Assembly: GCA_963995505.1 (NCBI GenBank)
Contig: OZ023185.1
Coordinates: 14,891,691 to 14,955,690, forward strand
DNA length: 64,000 nt
Reading direction: 5' to 3'
DNA from: Hypericum androsaemum
Taxonomy: Eukaryota; Streptophyta; Magnoliopsida; Malpighiales; Hypericaceae
Shown: one piece after another, positions 24,059-35,953 of the stretch
Layout of the letters: every line of letters begins with the position of its first letter
Position numbering within the stretch: the stretch's first letter is position 1
The notes under the pieces: model-generated
Databases searched by the model: none
Seen by the model: only the letters and a program-made list of their open reading frames with translations
What the model was told of the DNA's origin: nothing
Made by a program: the position numbers and the translations under genes

Positions 24059-27000
24059 ATGACCAAAGGCAGAGACACCGCACCACTCTCTTCTCAACAC
24101 CTCGTTGGGAAGAATATTATCAACATGGCACCCCTCAAGGATCCGGCTCTCCCGACTACCCAACCTGGTACCGGGAAGAACTCCACCAAGATGGCTCCCC
24201 TTAAGGAACCGGCCCTTCCTACTACCCATCCATGTACCGGGAGAAGTAACATCAACACGGCACCACCCAAGGAGCCGACTGGATAAGATCTCGCTTTAAC
24301 TGTAGCTCTCGAAGCCGTGGCCACACGGTTAGAGTAGAGGATGGAAGAGATAGCGACCGATACCAAGTCCACAGCTAACCAACTAGATCAGTTGGTGGCC
24401 GAACATAAGAAGGCGAGAGAATACACTCGAGATCGCCTCAAGGAGACGTAACAAAGAGATCTCTCAACGCAGTGGGGAGTAACAATACCAGCTCTGCAAT
24501 AAGATCGACAAGGTCTACGATTACATAGACGACTCGATCCATCAGGCGGCTGGGGAGCAGCATGACAATACTGTTGATTACTTCAACCAAACTGTGGCAC
24601 CTACGATAACCAATAAGGTTTTTGAAGCTATGAACAAGGGTAGGGCATCTGCACTCCGTTACCCACTAAGCACACCTTCAACCAGACCCAGGGCACATCA
24701 ATAGTGACTAGTCGACATCAATCGGCCAGGACTCCCATCCACTCATCGCTCCAAGAATCCTCCAATAGGGGGGACTCAAGGGACGAACGACTTGGGATGC
24801 TATAAAGCCATAAGAATTAGAGCAAGTAATGTCCAGACAGATTTAGGCCGATATTAAATGGCCCAAAGTAAGACGTATCCATCTAGGGTTGATGCTAACC
24901 ACAACACCCTTGAAAGGGGAAATAACCAAACTAACCCTCTTTTTGATGCAGAAGTTCCTGTTGATACCCCTTGGCATCAGTACACACAGGAAAGAAGGAC
25001 AGAGTTCGAGGAAGAAGAGGTCGACTACCCCGTCAATAGACAATTGACATACGTGGGGACCCAAGCAAGAGGGGGCCAACAACTTCCCCCCGTCGAAGAG
25101 GTTGAGGACTTATCTCCCGGGGGTAGCACAACCATAATCAAGGGCCTCAACAGGTGTATGAGGCGATACATCAAAGGGAGCTGGTCGCTGAGGTACTTAG
25201 GGATATGGGGATTAATGTAAGACATACCCTATGCCCTAGGTCCACCAAGCCATATCCCGAGGCATATGATAGGGAAGCCTTCCCAAGGGGATACTGCATC
25301 CCGAACTTTACTCAGTTCTTGGGTGAAGACAATAAATTATCGGTGGAACACGTAGCACAGTTCATCATCCAGTATGGTGAGACCTCATCCAGCGACGCCC
25401 TGCATGTATGTTAGTTCCGATAACCCTTACCAAGACTGCCTTTACTTGGTATATCAGCCTCCCGCCGTGTTCGGTGCGGACTTGGGCAGAGATGGAGCAA
25501 AAATTTTGCAATCAGTTCTACAGGACAGAGCCAACCATAACCATCTTGGATTTCCCTCACATGTAACAACTCAAGGGTGAAAGGTTCTGAGATCTCTCTG
25601 AGTTGGCACATAAGACTACCGCGGCTCAACAAGTTATCAATGAAAAAGATAGGAGAGCTGCCTCCTCTAGAGGCAGTTACTACTATGACCCTACTCTGGA
25701 GATAGATCACCTGGATAGCGAACATGGTTGGGGAGATGACCTGATGGAGGAAGAGATGGTGGCTGAGCCCACCAAGGGTAAACCATATGTGTGCGAAAGC
25801 CTCATTTAGAAGAAGGTGACGGTATCCAACGAGTTCATTCGCCACGGTACTCAAGCTAACCAACCTAAGGGCCTCAATAAGGTCAGAAAAGAGTACTCGT
25901 TCGATGTGACTAAGGCTGGTGAGATCTTTGACAACCTGCTCAAGAATGGCCAAATCACTCTGCCCAAGGGTCACAAGATCCCGGACGTGAAAGAGCTGAA
26001 GGCCATGAGATTTTGCATGTGGCACGCAAGCAAGTCTCACAATACGGCCAATTGTGTGGTCTTTTCGAACCAGATCCAGCAAGCGATCAGAGATGGCCGA
26101 TTGAAGTTTGCAAAGGAGACACCACAAATAGCTGCCTTCACAGCTCCAATCGCAATGGTTGACCTGAGGAGGCGTAAGAAGAACGCAAACCCAGACAAGA
26201 AAAGACACCCCCACAAGACTTGAAGGAGACTCTCGAGAGGCAAGATTGGCGTAAGACACCTCCAAGAGACCTAAGGGAAATGCTCAGAAGGTAAGGCTCT
26301 CAAAGAAATACGAGAGAGATAATGGAGGAGTGAGATCAGATCAAGAACCAAGGGGGCAAGGCCCTCCAAGAGACTTGAGGGAGACCCTCGAAAGACAAGA
26401 TCAGAAGAAGACACCCGGGGGGCAAAGCCTTCCAAGGGACCTGAGGGAAATCCTCATTAGGTAAGATTAGTGGAAGACGCTCGAGGGACAAGGCCCTCCA
26501 AGGGACCTAAGAGAGACACTCGGGAGGAAAGGTCAGAATCAAGAGGGGCAGCCAACAAGGACACCTAAGACACCCCTGTAGGGTCCATTACCCTCGTACC
26601 AAGGTAGATCTCCAAGACACCCCTGACCAGTCCTGAGAAAATTTCCACCGACTAGGGGAAAAGAGGCCCGCACCAGGGCCACCTAATTTTGGAGCTTTAA
26701 CAAAGACTCAGAAGCATCGTCTTGAGAGAAAGATCCAAGTTAAGAAGCAGATTACAAAGAACCTCGACAGACAGCTAGCTGGACACAAGGCTTTGATAGA
26801 GGTGCAAGAAGCCTTGTTAACTCTTTCTGTGATACAACACCATACGGCCTCCGAGCGAGGCCAACCTATGGAAGTTGAAGCCCCGAAGCGTGACAGGGGC
26901 AAATCACTGATGAGGGAGTCAGATGAGGCTAGAACACCAGTGGAGAATATGACAAGGGCAAATCTCCCATGAAGGAGAGGAGATACGCTGACCTCAGGGA

Positions 27001-28309
27001 GAAGCTCAACAAGAAGATGTGGGTACCCAAGACCAAGAGTGAGGTGTCCCTCAGTGATAAATCCTCACAGAATGAACCAACAAGCCTAGAGGTCATAGTT
27101 GATCTAGACTCAGGATATGTGAGGTTTAGGGCTCTCGAGAAACTGAAAATAGATGATGGCCCTAATGAGAAGCCAAGTCGGGGCAGTAGCTCTAGTGAAG
27201 GCAATGAGAAGCCGAGCCAGGGTAATAGCTCCAGCAAAGGCAACAAAGTCAAGTCACCTTTTGTAAAGATCAAAAACTATGAGAAGCTGAGGCTACACGA
27301 GGTCTATGTACCTATTCAAGACGAGTTACCAAGCTGGGATGACCTCATTGGGGATGATATAGGCAAAAATGATGAAGATGAAAATCTGAGTCTGCCAAGC
27401 CCCAGTAACGAGGAGGAATACTTGAGGTGGAGGATAAGGCAGTGTGCTCGTGAAGATGAGACAGGCGAGAAGGTGGAACTTGAAGATAGCATGAGTGAAG
27501 ACAACTTTAGCGAGGACGATCAGGACCTGTCGATCAACATGGTTTTCACTCTACCGGCCATCTTTGGGCTGAAAGAGGGCCAACCCAACTACCTCAAGGG
27601 GGACATGATCAAATAAGATGTGGTGGAGCTGGAGATTGGGAAAAAAACCTTAGCTGTGCCTGTGATGGAGGACTTCAGCGACACCATCATACCAAGGCCA
27701 ACCCGAAAGATGTGTGAGCACCTGAAGCCACTCAACATCTCAGCCCACATTTTTGGGAAGCTGGTCAATAGAGTCCTCATAGATAATGGGGCGATCGTTA
27801 ATATCCTCCCTTATTCGCTCCTCAAAAAGCTCAACAGGGAGAATGAGAAGCTAGGCCCTACAGACATGATGATGACAGACTTCACCGGCAAAGCCACTCG
27901 TCCTCTGAGAGTGCTTGTTGCAGAAGTCACTGTAGGCTCCAACACTCGAAAGGTGCCTTTCTTCGTCATTGAAGCGAAGACCTCTTACTACGGACTGCTG
28001 GGGAGGGATTGGATACACACAAGCCAAGTCATCCCATCCTCTCTCCATCAGTTCCTAATCCAGTGGAAGCCTAATGGGAAGGTAGAGGTTGTAGCTGCTG
28101 ATGAGGACCCCTTCCAGGCAGCCACGAATTGTGTGGAAGCGACTTTCTATGATGGATCTATCGTACCAACCAGCATAGCATGGAGTGACATAGATGGCTG
28201 GATTGCCGAATACGCGAGCTCAGTTGAACGGGAGATTCTCTCTTCTAATCGACCAGCTAATGTCGCACTTATGGGCAATCACTGTAGCTTGTGCACCTAT
28301 AAGGAATAA
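24059..28309 (+). pseudogene. Ty3-type gag-protease, broken by several stops and frameshifts
   Basis: Pieces of one gag-protease frame are spread over the interior. The 5' end (24059-24286) has a threefold repeat of MAPLK(D/E)PALPTT type. The gag core is broken across 24858-26223 and ends with a knuckle CMWHASKSHNTANC near 26015. An acidic linker (26969-27616) runs into an in-frame TAA at 27614. The protease then follows in the same frame (27620-28309), with IDNGAIVNILP where the usual motif is D-T/S-G, and YYGLLGRDWI further on. The Asn in place of Thr/Ser in the active site is probably a loss mutation. No reverse transcriptase or integrase follows. Confidence 0.85.
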
Positions 28310-28955
28310 AGCTATAGAAGAGGCGACAAGGCAATTGGGGGTCTACACCTTGTCACAATACGAAGTGGCCGAGTGTGTCTTCAAAGACGACGGCCAAGAC
28401 CTCCAGAAGCTACTGAAGATAAGTGACACTCACCCCGCTCTATGCAAGTAGAATGATACCAAGGTTAGGGTGGAGGACCATCTTGAAGGAGTTGCTCCTT
28501 CATTCAGATATGATATGATGATCTCCTAGGCCGGATACGGTCTTAGTCACTTTTCATAGTCTTCCCTCGGACAAGTTCATTTTTGTAATATAACTTTTAC
28601 TCAGCATACCTAAGAGTGATATATTAATAAAAGTTGTATCCTTCGGCACCTAGAGGCCGATAAATTTTGCCTTGTCGTGATTTTCCTTCAAAGTCTTAGT
28701 AGTTGCATTTTACAGCTTTGATAAAGGCCGAGGAGTTGAATGCGCAGACTAAAGAAGATAAGTCAAGGAGGTTTAACAAAGAACCTATTAACGCTAGTCA
28801 CTTCGCTGAGCATGAAACGACCCAGGATCTCGACCTTACCCATGGATTACGAGAAGAATGATATTCGAGGTAATCGACCCTCGCCTTACCTTATACTATT
28901 GGTACATGCCTTCAATTCTTCTTGACCATGTGAATCAAAGGCATGCGGGGGGCAT
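28310..28955 (+). other. Non-coding 3' interior of the Tat-like element with polypurine tract
   Basis: The protease-linked tail continues briefly in a shifted frame (28194-28451), then nothing is recognisable. The last bases, GCATGCGGGGGGCAT, form the polypurine tract. Confidence 0.6.
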
Positions 28956-30563
28956 TGTTGAAGTGCAAAAATTACTTCGAGAGTATGAAGGCTTTGGGTT
29001 AGGTCCAAATCATTGGTTGAGCTTGCTCCCGATCGTCGGCCAGGAAGAGACATGCTCGATCATCAGCCATCTGTGGTATAGGCCGATCGTTGGCCAGCTA
29101 GCATATAGGTAGATCATCAGCCAGTTTGAACAAGGCCCGATCATCGGCCAACTGACGTATAGGCCGATCGTCGGTAAGCTTGATTTAGGCCCGATCGTCG
29201 GCCAATACGGCTTAGCTTCGACCATCACCCGTTGGTAGATCGCCCATAGATTCTAACTTGGACCTCAGATTAGAGTGATTCTGGTGGCTATAGAAAGCTA
29301 AGAGATAGTTCTACAACTTTTTAGTTGATAACTTCTTCTAATTCAGAGCGTGAGAAGGTCCAAAATCTGTTTGAGCTCTACCCTAGGCCGATCATTGGCC
29401 ATCGGTAAAATGATAGTATCGTGAGATTCTGACCTTGGATTGAGATGTTTCAAGTTTCCGTGCAAAGCCAAGACATAGGCTTTCAACTTTGTAGTTTATC
29501 ACTTTGTCTAATTCGGACCTAACAAAGGTCCAAAATCAGTTTCAAGTAAGGGCTTGATCGTCGCCCACGTTGGCATAGGGTCGATTGTTGCCCACCTCAA
29601 GGGCTCAATCATCGCCCATATTGGCATAGGGTCGATCGTCACCCATCTTAAGTAAGGGCTCGATCATTGGCCACATTGGTATAGGGTCGATCGTCGCCCA
29701 CCTCAAGTAGGGGCTCGATCGTCACCCACGTTAGCATAGGGTCGATCGTCGCCCACGTTGGCATAGGGTTGATTGTCGCCCACCTCAAGTAGGGGCTCGA
29801 TCGTCGCCAACGTTGGCATAGGGTCGATTGTTGCCCACCTTAAGTAAGGGCTTAATCATCGCTCGCATTAGTATAGGGTCCATTGTCGCCTAATTCAAGT
29901 AAGGGCTCGATCGTCGCCCACTTTGGCATAGGGCCGATCGTCGGCTAACTTGCCTTAGGCTCGATCGTCGGACACATAACTTACTTTAGATTGAGTTCAG
30001 CTTGAAGGAAGGCTCGATTGTCGTCCAAAGAGGCCAAGCCTGATTGTCGGCCCTTGGTGATTGGTGGTTCATAATCGTAGAGACCATATTCAGGATGGAT
30101 TCTTGAAGAAGTTGAGGAGCTCTCGAACTCTCGATGTCCTGGGGTTATCAAGAGATAAGGATAAGCATTGGAAATCCGAGTCGGGCAAGGATAAATGTTG
30201 GAAATTCGAGTCAGGCAAGGATAAGCATTGGAGGACCGATTTAGGTGGGGATAAGCGTTGGATGGGGATGAGCATTGGCGGAGATAAGTCTTGAGGTCTT
30301 CGAATCCGGCTACAACATGATTAGAGGTCCATGCGGTCTACTCTTCTATATAAGCAGAGCAAGGGGCGAGGCAGAAGATCATCCACAAATCAACCACAAA
30401 ATACATTACAAGCTTCGGCTTTTTATCTTAGTTTAGTCAGTAGGTAGGTAGTAGTCCCGACTTCGGTCACCCTTTGTTACCCTTAACATTAGACCGACCT
30501 TGGGACGAGCACTCCAAGCTGTCACGAGATCGAACAACATTCTCACCATTTTTTATCCCAACA
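28956..30563 (+). repeat. 3' LTR of the Tat-like Ty3 element
   Basis: The 1608-base partner of 22354-23989. It has fewer units in the first motif array (29030-29230), so the arrays have changed length since insertion. TATA-like TATATAAG lies at 30347-30354. Confidence 0.92.
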
Positions 30564-30840
30564 GCTTCATAATTCGTAAAATATTTTTTAAAAAGAAATG
30601 AGAGCGCTCTATTAATTTATGAAATGTCCTCTAGAATTTGCGAATCTCAATCAAACCTTTTCGAGAAACGTTTCTCTATGATCATAATTTATTGACAATT
30701 CTCACTTACTAATTTGGTTAGTGGGTGCATCGAATCTCAGTCAAACTCGAATTAGTCGGACTAAAAATGGAACACTTCCAATCACTCTCTTCGCGTCAAC
30801 TTTTTTAATGTGTTGAGCACCTATTGCACTCCCTTATTAA

Positions 30841-31022
30841 TAGGTTTTGGATTGAGTGGGGACAACATAAAAGTTGTACCTACAAATGGGATTTCATTTG
30901 AACCATCAGATTTCATTAAAAATCGTGTCTACAAATTTGACAATCATCAAAAATCGTGTCTATAAGTCCAAAACCTTGATCCATTTCAGTGGGGATAAGT
31001 TTTGTCCCCGCTGAATTCAACC
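30841..31022. mobile_element. MITE with GGTT..GGGGACAA inverted ends, copy 2
   Basis: A 182-base insert with ends TAGGTTTTGGATTGAGTGGG and CCCGCTGAATTCAACC (inverse of the other end with mismatches). The 9-base duplication CCTTATTAA lies at 30832-30840 and 31023-31031. The matching place in unit B (about 37045) has a single CCTTATTAA and no insert. It is related to 8955-9137. Confidence 0.85.
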
Positions 31023-31245
31023 CCTTATTAATACAAGCAGAAACTACACAGGAACAAAACGAGGGAAACCACCTCGGATTTTTCTTTTCCCATCACGTTA
31101 TTGTAGCACGCACAACGAAGGCGAGCTCTCAATTACATAATAAAAACTTCAACTGATAAAAACCACCTCGGATGCGTGGCACGAGCCTTCTAATGTACGG
31201 AGGGGGATTGTGTCCGGTGCTAGGTCCGGCCGCTGGCACGAGCCA

Positions 31246-31991
31246 TCATTGATGGCAACATGGACCTTTGCGGCTAGGTGCGGATGGTGGCACGGGCACT
31301 CCTTTAGGCTCCATGGAAAAATGCCTGGAGGCACAAGGGGATGTTCAGTGCTGGGTCCGGATGGTGGCACATGTCCTTTGGGCAACATGGCACCAATGCC
31401 TGGAGGCCCCGAAGACTCTCTAGTGTTGGGTTCGGAAGGTGGCATAAATTTAGGCAACATGGCACCGAGGTCCGAAGGGGTGGTAAGGTACCATGTCTCG
31501 GTCCGGCCGCCATTGAACTCGACGTAGGTGTTCGGCTCGTTCGAGTTCAACTGGCGGGCCGCGAAAGAGACGTGAACAAGGAGCACAAGAACAACCGAGA
31601 TATTGTTTTTACTCCCAAGGCAGATCCGGATGCAGTCTCTGGGCCTCAGGTTGGACCTCGTTTAGTGGTGGATTAAAACTTTTTTTTTCTTTCTTTTCCT
31701 TTTATGTCTAGATTCCAGATTCCGGCCTCCTTTTTTTTTGCCTTTATTTTGCCACGTAGGTGTTGTATTTGGGGGTAATTTGGGTTGGTCAATGCTCTAA
31801 CATGGAGTCGAAATAGAACTTTGTCATCGTAGTGCTATCAACGGTGCTCTTTTTCTTATTCGGTTTTAGTCGTATAAGGGTTTTGACGAGATCGACAATC
31901 GCGAGATCGCGAATTCTACTTTTGACTAATATTAATAAATTTTACTTATAAAAAATACAAGCGAAAGACCGAGCATGCAAAGTTTCGTCAT
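31246..31991 (-). pseudogene. IDA-like multi-motif peptide precursor A, disrupted
   Basis: This is the unit A counterpart of gene B (37277-37597). The start (31991, MTKLCMLGLSL) is cut off from the rest by a 367-base insert in the signal peptide (31590-31956). Past the insert the frame resumes as LLVHVSFAARQLN. Three core motifs follow: a degenerate LPKFMPPSEPNTRES, then LPKGHVPPSGPSTEH, then a PKGVPVPPSAPSRKG copy put out of frame because a T run near 31317 has five instead of six bases. If read in the proper frame that copy would end at 31246. Beyond it lies one more relic, VPAAGPSTGHNPPP. With the signal peptide cut and the frame shifted, it cannot make the normal product. Confidence 0.85.
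31590..31956. mobile_element. 367-base insertion in the signal peptide of IDA-like copy A
   Basis: ACAAG flanks it on both sides (31585-31589 and 31957-31961), and removing insert plus one ACAAG rejoins the signal peptide in frame. No inverted ends or LTR ends were found. A GT-AG intron does not fit, because no acceptor AG lies close to the downstream join. The class is unknown. Confidence 0.65.
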
Positions 31992-32030
31992 TTTTTAATT
32001 TCTCCTTTTGGTTTTATGGTGGGTGGGACA

Positions 32031-32037
32031 ATTTATA
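32031..32037 (-). promoter_or_regulatory. TATA box of IDA-like copy A
   Basis: The minus strand reads CCCTATAAATTGTCC, 40 bases upstream of the start at 31991. The same string precedes gene B and, slightly changed, gene D. Confidence 0.6.
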
Positions 32038-32511
32038 GGGGGAGAAAAATACGAGGGGTGAAAATGAAGAAAAGAGGAGACGATTGGATTTTTTCTCGAA
32101 ATCCAGAAAGATTTTTGTCAATCAGGTTAACATGGTAAGAAATTATGTTAAATAGAGCTGAGTTACTGAGTAATCTCCTAAATAATATTTAGAAGAGAGC
32201 GACTCTAAATTAATTGTTGTTAATCGATATTTTGACCGACACAAGAGATGATAGACTATATATGCCTAGCTGTGGACTAACAAGAAATATGACTGTGGCC
32301 CAGGATTCTTGACACTTTGTACTCCTCACCGATCACCAAATAAGTAATGTAATTTGTATAAATTTATGGCATTGAAAAATAAAGTATGGTGATAAGATGG
32401 AAGGTGGCCCGGTAATTATGTTTTATTCATTAAATAAATTATGGAATAGTAATTAATGTTTTATTTATTAGAGAAAATTTCTAAAAAGGCGTTATAATTT
32501 TAGTCAAATCC

Positions 32512-34496
32512 GGGATTTTTTCCTATTTAGGTAAATAAATTAATAATATTCCCAAAATAGGTAATACCTTACAACATTTACCAAAATAGGTAATTTTTAA
32601 TTTTCTCAAAAAAGGTAATTTTTAATTAAAAAATGAGGGAGGCGACCCGTTAGGTGCCATGACATGGACGCATATTTTATTTAAAAATAGAAAATTCCAC
32701 CTTTTTTTAAATTCAAACCAAGCTATGAACAAATTGGAACTGCAAGGGTTATTATTTATTGCTGCCATTTGCAAGGCAATGTCAATAATTAAAAGAGTAA
32801 AATGGTGATAGTTCTTTTATGTTTGAGAAAATCGATTAATCGGAACAATCAAGTATCAATTAGTCTCCTATTTTTGAAAAATGAAATACTTAATCCTTGA
32901 ATCTCTCTTGAGAAAACAAAAGAACCCCACCATAATACGTTCTCCATATTTCGCCCCTCCCTCTCCCAATCTCACCTACAAAAAGAACCCTAATGGGAAC
33001 CAACCACACCTGGTCCGCTTCTGCTCTCGTTAATCCCCTCCTTTTTATTTATTTTTTTCATTCTTTTAATATTAACTATTTTTCCTCGAAAATGCCCAAA
33101 GAAAGGCTAGCAAGCTATATAATCAGGAATTCCTTTCCTTTCTTCAGTTTTAGAAAGTGTACAATGGACTAGTGTGACTCTCTAGATGGAAGTCAACGGA
33201 AAAAGTACATCATGTCCCCTCCTTCCACAATAAGGCGCTCATGGCCTCCTCCTCTAAACTCTGCACGGGTAAGGATTAGATAAAGGTCGTCAAGTTCTAC
33301 TCGTCGGTGTTCTAGGAGCTCTCAATATGTTTTGTTTAAAGGATGAGATAGGGGGTATAATCGGAATTTCAGGAAAAAAAATAGCCGAAAAGTTAGCCAA
33401 AAAAGACTTAGGGACTAACCACTTCGTAGGGACTAATCAATATTCACTTATCCTAATTAATCAATTTCTTCAAACATCAGGAACCTATGACTATTTTACC
33501 TTAATTAAAATTTTGTTGTATCGTGATTAATATGAATCGGACCCAAGGAATGAAATTTCTTATCCGACCCATCTATTTAGCGTAAAATATGCATAAAATA
33601 AATTCAACATTTCTTTCTCATTTATATTATTTGGTTGAAAACTATTAGGTCGATATACTAATTCAATTTCGAGTTGAATAATATATTTGATTGATGACAA
33701 AATTCTCATAATTAATATTTAACAATGATGCATTTTTAATAGTTCAAAATTGATACATTAAACTATTATATAAGTGATTGTTAATATTATCGCTCATCTT
33801 TAAGTATATAACAACAAATAATGAGTATTTTATAGTAGCATTAAATTCAAAAAAGTAAAATTAATTTAAGAGAAAATAAAATTATAAAAGTAATGCTGAA
33901 ATTTTCGAAAAGTCTCTCAAATTTTTTTCTCCATAAAAGTCGCTACGATTTTTAATTAATTAGTTATTACTTATAAAAGTCACATCCAAAACAAGGAGAA
34001 ACGAAAATTTCGGCATTTTACTTTTTGAATATAATGCCACTGTAAAATACTTATTATTTAATGGTATATACTTGAAGATGACCGAAAATATTAACAATAT
34101 TTATATACTATTTTAATCAAGATGTTTTAACTTTGAATTATTGTAAATGAATTGATTTTGTTGAGTGAATTTTTTATTAATTAAATATATTATTCGACTT
34201 AAATTTAAATTAGTAAATTAAATATCTAATACTAATATAATAATTTTCCAATTTATTCATGGCTTGGTTTAAATTGAAAAAGAAATGCGACCCTTCAATG
34301 GTCGCATCGTGGGTTTTTTATTTTTTAAATAAAATCTCTGTTACTGTCATGGCAGTAAAAGCGGGAGTCGAGCCGTTAGTGGGTCCTTATTTTTAATTTT
34401 TTGGTATAAAATTATCTATTTTAGAAATATTGTAATTGTAATTTGTTACCTATTTTGATAATATTGTTAATTTTTCACCTAAAAAGAAAAAATCCT
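32512..34496. mobile_element. Non-autonomous Mutator-like element, 9-base TSD GTCAAATCC
   Basis: GTCAAATCC occurs at 32503-32511 and 34497-34505. The ends GGGATTTTTTCCTATTTAGG and the inverse of CCTAAAAAGAAAAAATCCT match as inverted repeats, both followed by an AAAATAGGTAA phrase. Unit B at about 38158-38190 has a single ATCAAATCC and no insert. The 1985-base interior is AT-rich, with no transposase and no gene of note. Confidence 0.88.
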
Positions 34497-34592
34497 GTCA
34501 AATCCAACCAAATAAGGAATGTAACTTCGACAAATAAAGAAGGTAATAATATGGAACAGTAATTATTGTTTTATTCATTAGATGAAATATGA

Positions 34593-34887
34593 GCCTTTGG
34601 ACCATTTGGACTGAAGGTTATAGATAATGGCATACTTCGGTTTCGACAATGGCATGCCCCAGTTACGAATGGCATTGTCCAGCTACTAACAATGGCATGC
34701 GGTTACAACAATGACATATCCCGATTTCGGGAGTGGATTGGGTCCGGAATGGCAAAAATTTTGGACCGGTTGTACTAAAGGGCAAAGTGTGTCATTTTTG
34801 TAAATAAGTTTAAAAATAGGGGCAAAAATGAAAAAAGTGCGCGTGTGGCAGGGTATCCAAGCACATAACCGACATGTTATTATCGGT
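34593..34887. mobile_element. 295-base insertion of unknown class in unit A
   Basis: Unit B lacks this stretch (compare about 38265-38275). AATATGA flanks it (34586-34592, 34888-34894). It holds several AATGGCAT(G/A)C phrases. No clear inverted ends were found. Confidence 0.5.
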
Positions 34888-34993
34888 AATATGAACTATT
34901 CAATAAGTTGGCACCTCTCTTAAAGAACTCTTTTAGACATGTTAAGAGTTATTTGGTTTGTTCATTGATTTGTGGAATGGTAGTTATTTTTTA

Positions 34994-35953
34994 GAGATAA
35001 TTACTATCAGAACCCCAGGGTATAGTCAAATAGACTCTGAGGACCCTGTAGTTTTCCTACTAATTACTGAGCCCCTGTAGTGTGGTTATTATTATACATT
35101 CCGATCCCCAACTGATGTCAGCATTTTTTTCTTCCTTTTTTTGTCATAAAAATGACCAAAATGCCCCTCCTACTTAAAAAATTCAGCAATCGAGTACCAG
35201 CATCACCACACCACCGGGCAGCCCGAGTTCGTCCTCCCCGCCTCCGATATCCTCCTCCTACGAGCTCGACGGTCGGAATCCTCCAGCTGTCGAGGATATG
35301 CCTCGCCTTCACGCTCGTTATCACCGATGGGACGGCTTTCCCGGTGTGGTTTGCCACGTCATCCGCTTCGATCTGAGCGCTGACCGACGAGACGAACCAC
35401 TTCACAGTCTCTGGGTCGAGAAACACGCCCCTCGCAGAAGCCTTCATCCTCCTTGCCTCGTCCACTATCTCACCCCACAGCCGCGCCTCGTTCGCCTCCT
35501 CCCGAGCCGTCGCCGGCAGGGACTCTGCCGCGCCGACGCCCCCGCCGTCCCCCTCCATCCTGCTCGCCATCGGCCGAGCGGTCCCTCCCTGGCCGTCATC
35601 TCCGTAGACGAACGCAACATTTGAACCGTCTAATGAAACACTGAACCTCGAGGAGGGGGAGGAGTCGAAGTACTTCGGATGCTTGCGTTAATTGGTGGTG
35701 GTTCGGCGAGAGTTTAATCCCTGTGGCGGTCTCGACGACGACGCCACCGGTCGCGTACTTTGATTTTTTTTTTAGTGGGAGGGGCATTTTGGTCATTTCT
35801 ATGACAAAAAAGGAAGAAAAAAATGCTGACATCAGCCAGGGATCGGAATGTATAATAATAACCAAACTACAGGGGCTCAGTAATTAGTAGGAAAACTACA
35901 GGGTCCTCAGAGTCTATTTGACTATACCCTAGGGTCCTGATAGTAATTATCTC
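34994..35953. mobile_element. Pack-MULE: Mutator-like element with captured GC-rich gene piece
   Basis: Near-perfect inverted repeats of about 170 bases (34994-35170 and 35780-35953) start GAGATAATTACTATCAG. The 9-base duplication TATTTTTTA lies at 34985-34993 and 35954-35962. The interior (35180-35750) is much richer in G+C than its surroundings, and no transposase is present. Unit B lacks it (empty site near 38360). This fits a Pack-MULE, a non-autonomous Mutator-like element carrying host gene sequence. Confidence 0.9.
35118..35570 (-). pseudogene. Captured gene fragment inside the Pack-MULE
   Basis: A 150-codon minus-strand frame runs through the GC-rich core, with a coding-like alanine/glutamate-rich start (EEANEARLWGEIVDEARRMK) and a segment FLDPETVKWFVSSVSAQIEA. 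The last part runs into the left inverted repeat, so the frame is a chimera. I do not recognise the parent gene. It may be transcribed from the element but I see nothing to prove a product. Confidence 0.45.

Larger units (their letters stand above)
22354..30563 (+). mobile_element. Non-autonomous Ty3-type LTR retrotransposon with repeat-rich LTRs
   Basis: LTRs at 22354-23989 and 28956-30563 start TGTTGAAGTG; the right one ends CCCAACA, the left CCCAATA. Target duplication GCTTC lies on both sides (22349-22353 and 30564-30568), and unit B keeps the empty site near 36830. The interior has gag and protease remnants only. The gag knuckle style CxxHxxxxHxxxxC suggests the Tat/Retand branch of Ty3, by inference. 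A polypurine tract GCATGCGGGGGGCAT precedes the right LTR. Confidence 0.93.

Noticed and set aside
31304..31527. Other-strand and other-frame open frames over the IDA-like copies (also 37280-37561)
   Set aside because: Shadows of the repeated VPPSGPS motif; only the minus-strand frame has a signal peptide and matches genes C and D.
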